DNA of 64,000 bases, taken from positions 186,001-250,000 of the forward strand of contig JARWMV010000252.1 in the NCBI GenBank assembly GCA_030998015.1, written 5' to 3'. A program made the translations under genes and the position numbers. The notes under the pieces are model-generated. The model was not told the DNA's origin. It saw only the letters and a program-made list of their open reading frames with translations, and ran no database searches. The stretch's first letter is position 1; every line of letters starts with the position of its first letter. Positions 22,933 through 34,465 of this stretch are shown here, piece by piece. Origin of the DNA: Ceratorhiza oryzae-sativae. Its lineage: Eukaryota > Basidiomycota > Agaricomycetes > Cantharellales > Ceratobasidiaceae.

Positions 22933-25900
22933 GGTGAGTTTTTGCATGGGAGCCGGCTCGGTAGTGGTGGTGAGAACGTCGAGGGCAGTCATGGGGGATG
23001 CGAGTCGAGCGAGCTGGAGAGCTGAAGTGGGGCGTGCACTTGCCAACCAGCCCCAAGACCCGGCAGCTGTAGTTATACCAGCATCCAGCGCAGATGATCT
23101 ATGCTCACGATATCGAGACTCACTAGATGCTGTGTAGAGGCGCCCATAGTTGAGGGCCGTGGCTTCTGAATTTGTATTAGTCTGGCTACCGAGCACTTGA
23201 TCAGGAACTTAGTTGAGTTTCCCGTTTCGCCTCGCCAAATCCTCGATAATCCTAAACATGATCACGCTGCATCCCGCCCCCCTCCCGCCCGCATTGATGC
23301 AGCGATATATGCCCGCCCCAGCGTGCTGAAAATTCTCAAAAAATACCAACGCCAGCCCGAGCTCTCGTCGACCCACTCTCACGGCCAAAGCCCCACCCTA
23401 TTTAGTCCGATGGCTTCTTGATTCGCCAACTCAAATTCGAGGGGACCTGGAGTGCGTTCATTATTTGCCCGCCGACGCTGACTGTGAACCTAGTTTTGCA
23501 CGGGCGCTTGTTCTCTTCTGGGAGAACCTTTGTTGTCAATCATCGCAAGGCTTGTGCCTTGCTTGTCTGCACGTTAGCCGAGATGAAACTTGCCTGACAA
23601 ACCGCATCTCCGTGAAATTTTCGTGTATTGCCGGCACGGCTGAGTCTGGCGATCGCTCGATGTGTCTCAATTAGCTATCGTCTGACCTCCGAACGACTGC
23701 GCTTTACGATATAGTGCCCCCGAACGCCCTATTTTCTCTGGCGGAGAACTGGCGTGCAACGTGTGAGGGGCAACATTTTCATGCGACCCCAGAACTACAT
23801 TCTGTGGGTTCCCCCAATAAATCTCTCCGAGCATCGACCTCGCTCGCGTTCAGCCCCGAACAAGTTCTCGAATGTGGGGCTATGTGGTGCTAACCGGTGC
23901 GAACAAACACCCGGCTGGCTTAGTCATGTGCTCTTCACCGCCTAAGCGCCTGGTCTGAAATCCTGTGTGTCCATCGTCAACCCCCCACATATACTGCGTC
24001 ATGGACCTAGTCAATGTCGAGTACGCTGGGGTGAACTGCATTTACCCTTCAGGATTGTTGGGGAGAATCGATGCGACTCGAATCATTTTTTTTACCAAGA
24101 TCTGGAACATGGCTTTGCGCTCCAAGACCGAGATTCCGTGCTCAATGAAATGGCGCTCAGCAAAAACAACGCATGGATCGACTTGCGGGTGCGCATTGAT
24201 TTCCCTTTTGCAGTTGTATGCGTCCATTCGATGGCATATCCCCCCAACGTAGGCATCGGAATTGTCCGAGTCCAGAGTCAACGAAACGAATCAAATCGAG
24301 AGCTCCGCGTTTCCTTGTGTGGGCCTATTCGTATTAGGAAGGGGGATGTGATATGGTGATCAGCGAAAGCAATTTGTATTTTGCAATTCAACCTTAATTG
24401 ATTATTTACTTACTTTTTTGTGTATCTCGATATAGACATACATCGCGTTCACCCTGAACATGATCCTGAACAATCTGGCGGCATTTGTTGTCATAACATC
24501 ATGCGAAGCAGGGGGACAATGTCACCGTTTAGGTTCGTTTCAGGATATCTCCTGGATACTGATTCATTCGAATTCGTCTTTATTCCAACCTCAGCCTGAC
24601 CATTCAAAATCCGCCCAATCCAATAACTCGATATGATGCATTGCCGCGTGAATGATAGGGCAACGGACTAAACAACCCGTTCAAGGTTCCAGCGTTCACG
24701 AGGTGCGTCGACTCTAACTCTTAAAAGACGACCCCCTTACCCAAATCGCGCATATACGAGACTCTAACCCTACCCTTCGCCCTCGTATCAGGCGCCCAAT
24801 CATGCTTCCAACACATTGGTCGCCGTCCTTCTGGGTAAACAAGGACATTTACATCGTCTGGTACGGCGAAAGGAGGCCGAAAGCTCGACACGAAATATCA
24901 AGGCTCATGCCTCACTGGGTATTGTAGCTCACCTCGTCCCCCTTCACCTGACCAAAGCTCCATATGCACGACAAGAGATTCAACCGTGGGTTGATGGACA
25001 CGGAAAAGGGCGGGAGCAGGTGAGGGAGGTGCGTGTTGGTTGCAAAGACTCGTGTGTCGAGGGCTGAATGACTCGGATAGCGTTTAGATTGATATAAGTT
25101 GAGTCCCGGAGGGCGACTGGTATAGGCCGTTGGCCTTCGGTCGTATTATCTGCGTTTATAGGACCCCACTCTGCGGCGATTATGCCGAGAGCTAGGTACC
25201 TCCCCTTTTTACTCTCCCCTGAACATCACTCCCCCGACATGCCTTTGCACTCAAGCTCATCAATGCAGTTTCACCGCGCATAACAACCGAACTGCAAAGG
25301 ACAAATGCTCTGAACGATCTACCCACCTTTGTTGCAACTTCTAGCCTGAGCAACACTCACCACAGAATTACGAGCACCAAGATCAGCACCTCGCCATCGC
25401 CCGAGACTGAACGCCTCTTTGATACGCCATATATATCGCAATTTACGCCACTCAGTCCGGTGCTAACATTGTCTGCGAGGAGCCACAACACAACCAAACC
25501 ATAGCATACTTTGCCATGTGACGCCAGCCGCCCGCCCATCCCATGGATCTGCATCACACAGGACATGACGATGGCCATCCCCCGTCGGTCGCCGCAATGA
25601 TATTTTTGCACGCTCCGCGGTGCCCGACTGGACTGCGGATGCCGTACAACGTTGCTTTTCATACCCGCGCCAGCCCCCCCCCACGCCCGCCTGGGCGTTT
25701 TCCACGATATTCAGTTCAGCACTAGCCGTGCGAAAATACGGCCATCGGGTCCATCGCTTTGACCCGAGACTGATTGTTATGATCAGCTTCTGCCCGGTGT
25801 ACAGCCATCACGTTGAAATTAATAAGGGATTATATTTGAGCAGCAATGATGCAATAAATCGTCTTGTACCCGGACGAGGGGATACAATATTCACCCGTTG

Positions 25901-28013
25901 ATTCATACACGGCGATGGGAGGGCTCGTCCAACTCGGCCTGGACACGTAAGATCGAGGGGCACAGTGGCAAGGATGACGTTTGGATCATGAGATCGAGGA
26001 GCGTCGGGCTCGGCTCGGCTCGTTCCTTGTTTGAGAAAACGGCTCGCGGGCGGAATGCCGGGCTGGCCGATGATGGTGATGACGATCATGCGGGCTTAGG
26101 CTATGAGTGCTTTTCTCAAGTGTTTTTCTCTTCTTCCGTCCGGTGGAATGGTGACATTTGCACAGGGATAAACGGCTGAGGCGGCTGGCCTGGTGCTAGA
26201 AGCCGCTGCGGGAACGTGTGTTGGACGCCGATCTAATCAAACCAGAAAGTCTGCGGTGGCCGTGTCGAGTTCCGCATCGGTCCAAGTGTGACGATATGTT
26301 ACATTGTGCCATCGGTCGCTGTTATGAGGTGTTTGTTCTTTTTGACAAGTTGATGATCTTGGGTTGGTTACAATATAAAACTGGCCACAAGTGTCTCACG
26401 CTTTGCACGGAGAAAGGATGTGATCCCGTAACAAGGGGATCACAGTTCTGGCATTATGTCTGATGTGTTGGCCAGATTTGACCACGTATCCGTCCTGATC
26501 GACTAGGTCTGAATACTATACAGTGCTTAGAATTATTGCCACAAAGAACTTTCTTTAGATCGGATTTCATTTGAGGGGTACATCAAAGGAGTGTGAGCAC
26601 ATGGAACTGTTCATCACGATAGATTGTTGAGCCCATAGTCGGCAATTAAACGTAGCCGCCATCGAGGAATGGAAATGTATAGCTTTGAAGCGAGGGGGTC
26701 AATGACTCTGTATAGAGTGTTTCAAGGGTGATAGAACGTCCGCAACTGAGGAGACGTGGCTGACTCGGTGTGCAATACGGTTATAGATATATACCTGATA
26801 TGTCCATTGGGCCCGTATCGCCTTGGCGGACCCGAGGATTCGAATAAAGTGGATGTATATTGGCTCCATGCGGTAGGAATGTATAAAATAGCATCACTGC
26901 CACTGATCTGCAATCAGATCTCAGTCGTGGTTGTGAGATTGGACTAGGACGAATAGTCTAGCGCTTTTCGAAATGCGTTGAAGCCGAGGGTATTCGGATT
27001 ATCGAGCCGCAAGAAAGGGGCTTAACGTCACATTAGACTTGGCAATTTCTAGATTCTGATCGCAGGGTGGATTGCACCGGTTTTTGCGGTCGGTATGGAG
27101 GGGTGTCTATTGTTGGCGCGCGTCTAGGCCACGTTGGGAGTAGGGCTGGCGTTGTCTGACTCGTCCGTTTGTCCCCTCGACTGCCAATCGGTTGCTCCAA
27201 GACACGAGTGCACGGCGGATGCCTAAACGCAAACTTAAAAAGTGCTTTTGGTGTCGGGGAGTGTGTTGTGCGGTGTTTGCGGGGGCTGACCAAGCGTGAC
27301 ATCAGCCCCCAGAACTTGGGCCTCGACAACGACCAGGGGCGTTGGCTCACCCCCGCTCTAGGCATAATTGGACAAACTTGGACCGAGATGAAACAGACCG
27401 ACTGGCGTTTGGCGGAGACATCGCCCCAATAGACGCCCACCGGCCGACTGCACACAGCCCCCCGGTGGTGGGCCATGTTGCGGCAGCGACGACGGGTCTG
27501 GGCATGGAGCGTGATGATCGCTGGGACGGTCTCACGGACCCGTTTGCTGACTGGTGGGGATGTGTCGTGGTCGGGCCCGCTTTCGGCGCGGGCAGCCCGG
27601 TGTCGCCCTCCCGAGCCCGCCCCCCCAGGCAGGCAGTGCGCCGAAATCGCTCGCCACCATTCGCACGGACTCGCCGACACGGGCCACACACTGTGCCCCA
27701 GCAGAGTGTGGCAGCGCACGACACATCCATCCTCGGCCAACCCCGGCCACTTTGCGCGCTGTGGGTGACTCGCATAAGCCGCGGTCCAAATCAAACAAAC
27801 GCGTTAAGCGGGCTTTGACTCGTCTTTGTGCTGTGCACAGTCGGCCTCTCCCATCAACTATCACTTATGCGGCTTCTAGTCCCGGACAATGCTCATCGGC
27901 GCCCATACATCTATGCCTGCTCCGTATAAGTACCCCCGGCCTTGCCCCCCTCAATCTCCATCTCCTCATCCCTCCCAAAGCAGCTTGCCTTGCGACCCAG
28001 CGCCATTCTAGCC
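22933..28013. other. About 5 kb with no supportable gene
   Basis: Large spacer upstream of the amidase and the first GNAT gene. The left part is AT/GC mixed; 27.0-28.0 kb is GC- and C-rich with a CT tract before the GNAT start. Reading frames occur on both strands (for example 23967-24359 on plus, 130 codons, and several overlapping frames at 27.0-27.8 kb) without family motifs or consistent splice structure. No transposase, reverse transcriptase or terminal repeat was recognised. Confidence 0.5.
23967..24359 (+). other. Open frame of 130 codons, doubtful gene
   Basis: An uninterrupted frame whose composition (for example WIDLRVRIDFPF and NESNRELRVSL) is more protein-like than its neighbours. 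The start is weak and no domain or splice support is evident. It could be a decayed gene or chance. Confidence 0.2.
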
Positions 28014-29158
28014 ATGCCTTCCCGCCAGCCCACCCTCAACTTCCAGGTGCTCGTCCACGCCACCGCCACCGACTTTCTCGATGCGACCGAGCACATCCTT
28101 CAAGAGCACGAGCTCACCTCCAACATCATATACCCCTTCGCCATCAAGGCTCGCGCCTCGGAGCGACTCCCAGTCTCACAGGCTAGGGGTCCCGCTTACT
28201 GGACAGCGCCCCGACAGCCTCCCGCCAGCGCCCCGCAGCAGTTTTGGATTACTCAGTGGACCGTGCGAGGTGCTGCCACCGCGGTCCCCACCCTCGATTT
28301 CATCGTGGCCGTCACCAACGGCCAGTTCGGCGGGTACCCCGTCTTCTTCTGGTCGCCACACCCCTCTGCGGACATGGGCCACTACTTTTTGGCTCCTCGC
28401 CTCCAGCTCATCATCTCCCGCCTCTTGTGGGCGGCACCCGCCGAGCGTGTGTTCTCCGTCTTTGGTAAGTCCAATATTGGCCGTTTCACTAGTAGATTAC
28501 CAAGACTTATATGCGTGGCTTCTCATCAGGCCAGGATCCCGTCGTAGAGGCATTCACATCCATGTGGACACAGGCCACTGGCAAGCTCCCCGAGGACGAA
28601 GTATTCTACGCCGCCAAGTTCTCGTTCTGCACAACCAAAACCATCCTCCCAGCTCCGGCTCCCGCCGCCGGCCACGCTCTGCGCCTCGCTACCCCTGCCG
28701 ATCTCGAGCAATGCGCCCAGCTGTGCAAAGAATTCGCCGATGATTCAATCTACTTCGGACTGTCCCTGTCTGATGCTCGTATTCAGGCCCAGTCGATGAT
28801 CGCTGCTAAGCAGCTTTGGGTATATGATACCCCTCAGGGGATCGCCACCATTGTCGCATCCACTCGCCGCACAACCGATGCAGTCGCATCAATCAACAAG
28901 GTCTACACTCCTCCGGCTCATCGCGGGAAGGGCTGCGCACAGAGGCTAGTCTCCCATGTGACCCGCGCCCTGCTCTCTGGTACCGAGGGATCTACCAAGC
29001 ACCGCGCTGTGGTGCTCTACGTCGGTCACGACAACTCGGCGGCTCGCGTCTACCACCGCGTTGGCTATCAGGGTTTGTCCGACGATGTGCCTCGCCCGCG
29101 AGAGGTCGAGAACTGGCTCGAAATTGGTTTCCAGGGCACAAATCGCGGTCACTGGTAA
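28014..29158 (+). CDS. GNAT-type N-acetyltransferase, copy 1
   Basis: Two exons, 28014-28464 and 28530-29158, about 359 residues. The C-terminal third is a GNAT fold. The acetyl-CoA motif A reads VYTPPAHRGKGCAQRLV at about 290-306, followed by the beta-5/alpha-4 pattern VVLYVGHDNSAARVYHRVGY. The N-terminal ~150 residues form a second region (TATDFLDATEHIL, GGYPVFFWSPHP, APAERVFSVFG) that is shared with the copy at 32805 and not recognised further. The substrate is unknown. The 65-nt intron sits at VFG. The ATG at 28014 follows a pyrimidine-rich leader. Codon use is strongly C-ending, suggesting high expression. Confidence 0.85.
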
Positions 29159-29654
29159 ATCCATTCTCCAGCCGCCCCTCTCATACCCCTCGCTCCATCG
29201 AGACCCCGTCGCCCTTAAAAATATTTGAATTATTTATCCTTTGGTCTGCCCACATCTAATTCGCAACCCGCTATCTATCCATTTTGCTCTTCATATTTAT
29301 TATTGCTGTTTGTTGCCATCACCACACATGTTCCGGAGCCCGCACACCACACTGTATATGTATCGCACTTGTCCATCAGACTTGTTTGCTACAGTAGTGT
29401 AGTTTTTTCGCTGTTTCAGTAATTTGATCATCTGCCTATTCCATATTCGCGATCTGCTAGTTTCTGCGCCACAGCTTCCATCCAAACGCGAACGGCAGCT
29501 CATCGAGCCGGATCAAGCTTTGATGAGCGCAATAACGCCACTTGCATTTTCTCGGCAAAGCGCGGAGTCTATTGGACAGGTGGCTGTCTATTATTTTGGA
29601 GCGCAATATAGGGGTAAGGAATAAGGCGGTACATCTGCATTATCACCAAATAGT

Positions 29655-30585
29655 CTAGATTTTTCCAACAAGCAAATTCCTGATCATCTCGCGACCGGTG
29701 ATATACACCGTATCCCAGAGTGTCGGTAAATCCAGTGTCGAGCTAAGACTATCGCCAAACCCAAACGGAAGCATAAGCGGGATCCATCCTGGAACAAATT
29801 GTCAAGCTACGCCCAAATTAAGAATAGGGGGACATAACCCACCTCGGGCATACTCGAGGGCCCAGCATCCTTCATGCATCTTGTACTGCTTAGCCATTCC
29901 CCGGGGAAGGTGGTGCACTGTTCCGGCGGGATAGCGCTCCATGACGAGGTCACCGGCCTTGAATGCCCATTGCTCGCCCTGGAGAATATTGCTTTCGAAG
30001 GATGCTTGTTAATTTTAGAACAATGGCGTCTAAAAGTACAACTTACAAATAGTCATCCGCCGTGTGTCTACCAGTGTGACCTTCAGTGCCGAGTGGGGTG
30101 CCGAAGATAATCAAGTACTCGGTGATAGACGCGTGTATGACATACATCGCTCCCATGGCGCCTATAGATCAATCGTCAGGCATATGCATGTGGTAATGCA
30201 GGCCGGAACATACCGCCAGCGTTGTTGAAAACCCACTCGTGTTCTCGGACGTTAATGTGACGAGTGCCATGTGTTTCGGTCAGGTTCGCCACGATGTGTG
30301 AAATGACCTTGGGCATATCCTCCTTGTGCAACGCGATGGCTTCCTTGGAAAGTTCGTGTAACATTCTGTGATCGAAAATGTACCAGCGCTCCTGGAGACA
30401 CATTTTAGCACGGGGTGTTTGAGAACTTTTTTTTTCTTCTTCCCACTGCGTACCTTGATACCATCCAAATATGAACAGACTACAGCCAGTATGCATAGTA
30501 CCGTTGCCCATGTCATCCACCGTTGCAGCTTGCCAGTTTTAGCAGGAGCTGGTGCTGGCGTGAATTTCGTCTTTTTTTCGTGCAT
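29655..30585 (-). CDS. ERG2: C-8 sterol isomerase (ergosterol biosynthesis)
   Basis: Converts fecosterol to episterol in the ER membrane. Exons: 30585-30454, 30391-30214, 30161-30047, 29991-29843 and 29788-29655, about 235 residues. The N-terminal membrane segment lies at about residues 21-41 ([18 protein letters not shown]). The ERG2/sigma-1 core is clear: [20 protein letters not shown], then [20 protein letters not shown] and [16 protein letters not shown], later [16 protein letters not shown]. Length matches the family. It is transcribed divergently from the dioxygenase gene, 325 nt away. Confidence 0.95.
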
Positions 30586-30910
30586 GACGTGGGCGTCGCG
30601 AGGGGGGATGATGTAGGCTACGATACAATGGGTTGGTATATAAGCCTCTGCGATACGCGATTTGGCGCGTCAGCTTACTGGATGGCCGCTCGAAAAGGAT
30701 CGTACGAGCCAAGGTCGTAAGAGACCAACCGTTTTTTGGAGGCCGAGTCCTCCGCGGTCATGTGACCGAGATGCAGGGGTGTACAGTACCTCATTCTTAC
30801 GTCAGGTTATCCCAGTCTGTCTCCCACCACCGCGTGAATTGTCGTCTCATCTCGAGTGGGTACATTAGCTGGATCTGGTCCCGCAGTATAATAAAATTGC
30901 CAGCTCAGAT
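30586..30910. promoter_or_regulatory. Bidirectional promoter region ERG2 / 3-HAO
   Basis: A 325-nt spacer between divergent start codons. It must hold both promoters; no specific site is assigned. Confidence 0.5.
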
Positions 30911-31487
30911 ATGCCCCTTGGACCCCCGATAAACCTTCCAAAGTGGCTGGCGGAAAATGCAGACCGTCTGCGCCCGCCTGTCAACAACTTTTGCCTATAC
31001 TCTGGGAAGGACTTTATTGTGATGGCCGTCGGTGGGCCAAATGAGCGCAATGATTATCACGTCAACGAAACCGAGGTGCGCCCGCCTTTGCTCCATCGAC
31101 GAACCCCTTCTCTGACCCTATCGGTAGGAGTGGTTCTACCAGCACCGTGGCGGTATGCTCCTGCGAGTCGTCGATGGAGCCGAGTTCAAAGATATCCGTA
31201 TCGAAGAAGGAGAGATGTTTCTTCTCCCGGGTAACACGCCGCACAACCCCGTGCGCTTTGCCGATACCGTCGGAATCGTGATTGAGCGAGTCCGGTCGCC
31301 GGAGGCGATTGACCGCTTGCGTTGGTACTGTCGCTCTCAGGCCCATGATGGGCCTACGATTATTCGAGAGGATGCCTTTCATTGCGCGGACTTGGTCACA
31401 CAGCTGAAGCCCATCATTGACAAGTGGATGTCGGATCCATCATTGCGAGTCTGTGGGAAGTGTGGGCAAGTCGCGCCCGCCAAGTAA
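30911..31487 (+). CDS. BNA1: 3-hydroxyanthranilate 3,4-dioxygenase (kynurenine pathway)
   Basis: Non-haem iron dioxygenase making the quinolinate precursor for de novo NAD. Exons 30911-31075 and 31128-31487, about 174 residues, a normal length. The cupin motifs are visible: [14 protein letters not shown] carries the His and Glu metal ligands, and [18 protein letters not shown] contains the second His. The C-terminus ends with a CGKC pair, as in forms with a rubredoxin-like extra metal site. The 52-nt intron splits the metal-binding segment at ETE-EWF. Confidence 0.93.
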
Positions 31488-32804
31488 CTAATAATTACAT
31501 ATGTAGCGATACTGTTGATCAAACGATCATCATTTTGAAAACAAAGTTTATCATGAAGTATCGCATGGTCGCATTGAAGCCCCGAGTCTTGGGGCCAAGA
31601 TGAGCATCGCGGCGAGGCACCCGAACGGAGCGTCTATCGTAAGCCTATGTAAGGATCACGTTGAGATATATCCGCTGTAGCACTCCTTCTCAAGCACTGG
31701 GGGTTACACAAATCCTTCGGCTTGTACCAAGCCAATTGAGTATTGTACGGCCTGCAGCCGCTAGGGGCCAGGACAGGGATCTAGTTTGTCCCGGGCATCG
31801 GCCATCGGCTGTGTCATCCCTTGAAAATAGATCTACAGCCTGACCAAGGCAAGTTTACCCCTCCTGAAATGAACATGTGTGAACATGAACATTCATAATC
31901 GCTTAGCCGAGAATATTATCTGTTTGTTCACATCCCGAGGATCATTCGGACATGACCGTGTGCAACAGTGGCAGTGTGGAAGTCTTGTTCCGATTCTATG
32001 CTTGCAGACGGACACTTGGCCGGTAAAGTTTGAGGGTCGCTGGTAGTGTATATGCTCCATTTCAATGGCTCGAGTCATGGGTATTTTGGATAAAGGCGTT
32101 CAAGCGATGGCTGCGCTCGGGCAACGAAGTAGATATCGGGATGGGAAAGTGTAATAGCCACTCTTATTGTTCCAGAACTGGTGGTGGCACTCGTTCTTGG
32201 GCGCCGCTCGCCTGTCGTTCCATCATTCTGTGCATACAGGCTGTTCAAACCCTTTGTTTAATTTTGTGCGCTCATATACAAGCACGGACAAACATATCTG
32301 CGCCAATTTGTTCTGCTTGGCGATTTAGGCGCCCATTACCGAACCGGCAATGGGCATCGCGAAAGGCAAGTGTTCCGCCGGACGGTGGGGGCTTGTGCGG
32401 TGCGGCTATCGATCATATTTTGCATTCCGTAGCCGATTACGCACATGGCACTCTTCAGCCCGCCAGCACAGTGCGTTCTAGCATCGACCGGTTCTGGCAG
32501 TGTATCAGCTCCGGCCACCCAAGTCGGATGTGGTTTTGATTGTGCCCGGAGAGAGGCCCATCAATCACCGTAGCTGTGCCAGTTTCATAGTGCCCCTTCC
32601 GGCCAGAATTGACTCGATGATCTTTCTCGGTTATGCAACTTGGAGTGATGCCATTCTTGGATTTGCCAAATGTCCCCGCCACAGGCTACAGGTCCTTTTC
32701 ACTTTTAAGTCGCTGGACCACCGAAGCGGGGACCGCCCAACTTTCATCTCGACAGGTTCTTCGTTCTGGGTTCCTCTTCTCTACTGTTCTCGGAATCTTC
32801 TATC
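31488..32804. other. Intergenic, 1.3 kb, nothing supported
   Basis: Spacer between the dioxygenase gene and GNAT copy 2. Only short unsupported frames are present. Confidence 0.5.
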
Positions 32805-34075
32805 ATGCCTTCACTTTCGGGACTACCCAATATTTCTTTAACAGTATATACCACAGCCAGCGACTTTCTCTCCGTCACTTATGACATCCTGGTGCAAAAA
32901 GAGGAGCAATCCAACATCATCCTATCTTTCGCCCTCGACCAACAGCGAAGAGAACAACGAACCGCCCATGAAAATGCACTCCCTCCTGCGACAGGTAACT
33001 TGTGGGTTTGTGTATGGACAACTCGGATGTCATCACGCGGTTCTGTTACCAAGCCCACACTTGACCTTGTGTTCGCCCTCAACAATAACAACCTCGGTGG
33101 TTATCCACTCTTCATCTGGTCTAACCACCCCGCGAGCGATTTGACGCCTCCGTTCCTCGAGCGACGTGTTCAACTCGCGGCCATGCAGCTGTGCCAACGG
33201 GTTCCCGCCGAGCGGGTTTTCTCCGTGTTCGGTGAGCCAAATCAACATCAAACGGTTCTATCAGTGCCTGACATGTGGGATGCCGATAGGTCTCACCCCT
33301 GTTGTCTCTTGTTTCCAGAGCATATGGTCGCATATAACTGGCAAGCCAGCCGAGCCTATCCCGTTTTACGCCGCCAAATTCACCTTTTGCACAAAGTTTA
33401 CTCTGCAGCCGTCGATTGGGGTTCCAGCCGGTGATGTGATACGGCCAGCAAATGCGCAAGACGTTGATCAGGTGGCGAGGTTGTGTCAGGAGTTTGCAGA
33501 GGACTCGGTACGAGTGATACTTTTAGGTGGAAACCCGACGGCTCTAACAGGCGCTATGATAGGTGTTTTTCCCATTAAATCCTAGGGAAAGCCTGGCCCA
33601 AGCTCAACAGCTTATCCGCGATAAGCAGCTTTGGGTCTATGAAACCCGTGATGCACACAACCGACCCTGTGTCGCATCCATGGTTGCGTCCTCGCGCTCC
33701 TCAGAGAGAGTCGCGGCTATAACTAAAGTATATACCCCTCCTGTCTTTCGGGGGCGAAAGTATGCCCTCCGGCTGGTTCATTGGGTGACCCAACAGTGAG
33801 TATCCTGCCAGCTAACTGCGGTTCGGCTAACCCACCATCCTTTAGACTTCTTTACCGTGATGGCAAGGAATGTGTTGTGCTTTACGTGTCGCATGAAAAC
33901 CCGGCGGAGAAAGTCTATCACCGAGCCGGATTTATGGGCCTTTGCGGAACACCTCGCCCAGCTGCTGTTGAAGACTGGCTTGAGATTGGATTCAAGGTAG
34001 GCCGATCCTTCTACAATCGCACAAGTTCAGGGTCCTCACAGGTCGGTCTAGGGAACCATCAGAGGACACTGGTAG
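32805..34075 (+). CDS. GNAT-type N-acetyltransferase, copy 2
   Basis: Five exons: 32805-33231, 33290-33507, 33563-33795, 33846-33996 and 34052-34075, about 350 residues. It is a clear paralogue of the 28014 gene. Shared features are the N-terminal TASDFLSVTYDIL, GGYPLFIWSNHP and PAERVFSVFG; motif A-like VYTPPVFRGRKYALRLVHW; VVLYVSHENPAEKVYHRAGF; and the C-terminus GTIRGHW against GTNRGHW. The first intron is at the identical place; the other three introns are absent from copy 1. Motif A has RGRKYA where copy 1 has RGKGCA, so the acetyl-CoA loop is less canonical and activity could differ. The last exon is 24 nt. Confidence 0.83.
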
Positions 34076-34465
34076 TCTCTCTTCGAAACCCCTTTGGTGC
34101 CTGATTAGGCTTTTCTTTGTGGTCTTGATTCTCTATTATTTATTCTCTGATTTTCCTTTCCGTTTTTGACTTTGATTCGGTGTTTTCCTGTTTGTGTCAT
34201 TTATTGACTGCTTGTTCCTTGGGTTGACCCCTCATCTCATTCCATACTCTGCAATTTTCTACGTTTGTTCCATCACTTTATCCATGCACCATTGTATTGT
34301 CTAGCATTATATATCTACCCACTCGTACACTTTCATATTGCGATCAGAATGCTATTTTGCGATCACATCTCAATCGAGCCAAGCCGCAGAGAAAACTTAA
34401 ATGTATACGATTACAAAGTACACCGATCTAGCGGAAAAGAATGGATTTACAACACTGGTAATATT
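34076..34465. other. Convergent 3' region
   Basis: AT-rich, T-rich spacer between GNAT copy 2 (+) and the arrestin-like gene (-). No gene seen. Confidence 0.5.

Noticed and set aside
27033..27794. Long minus-strand reading frame (253 codons)
   Set aside because: Lies in GC-rich sequence with open frames on both strands, has Arg/Ser/Pro-biased random composition and no motif; probably chance.
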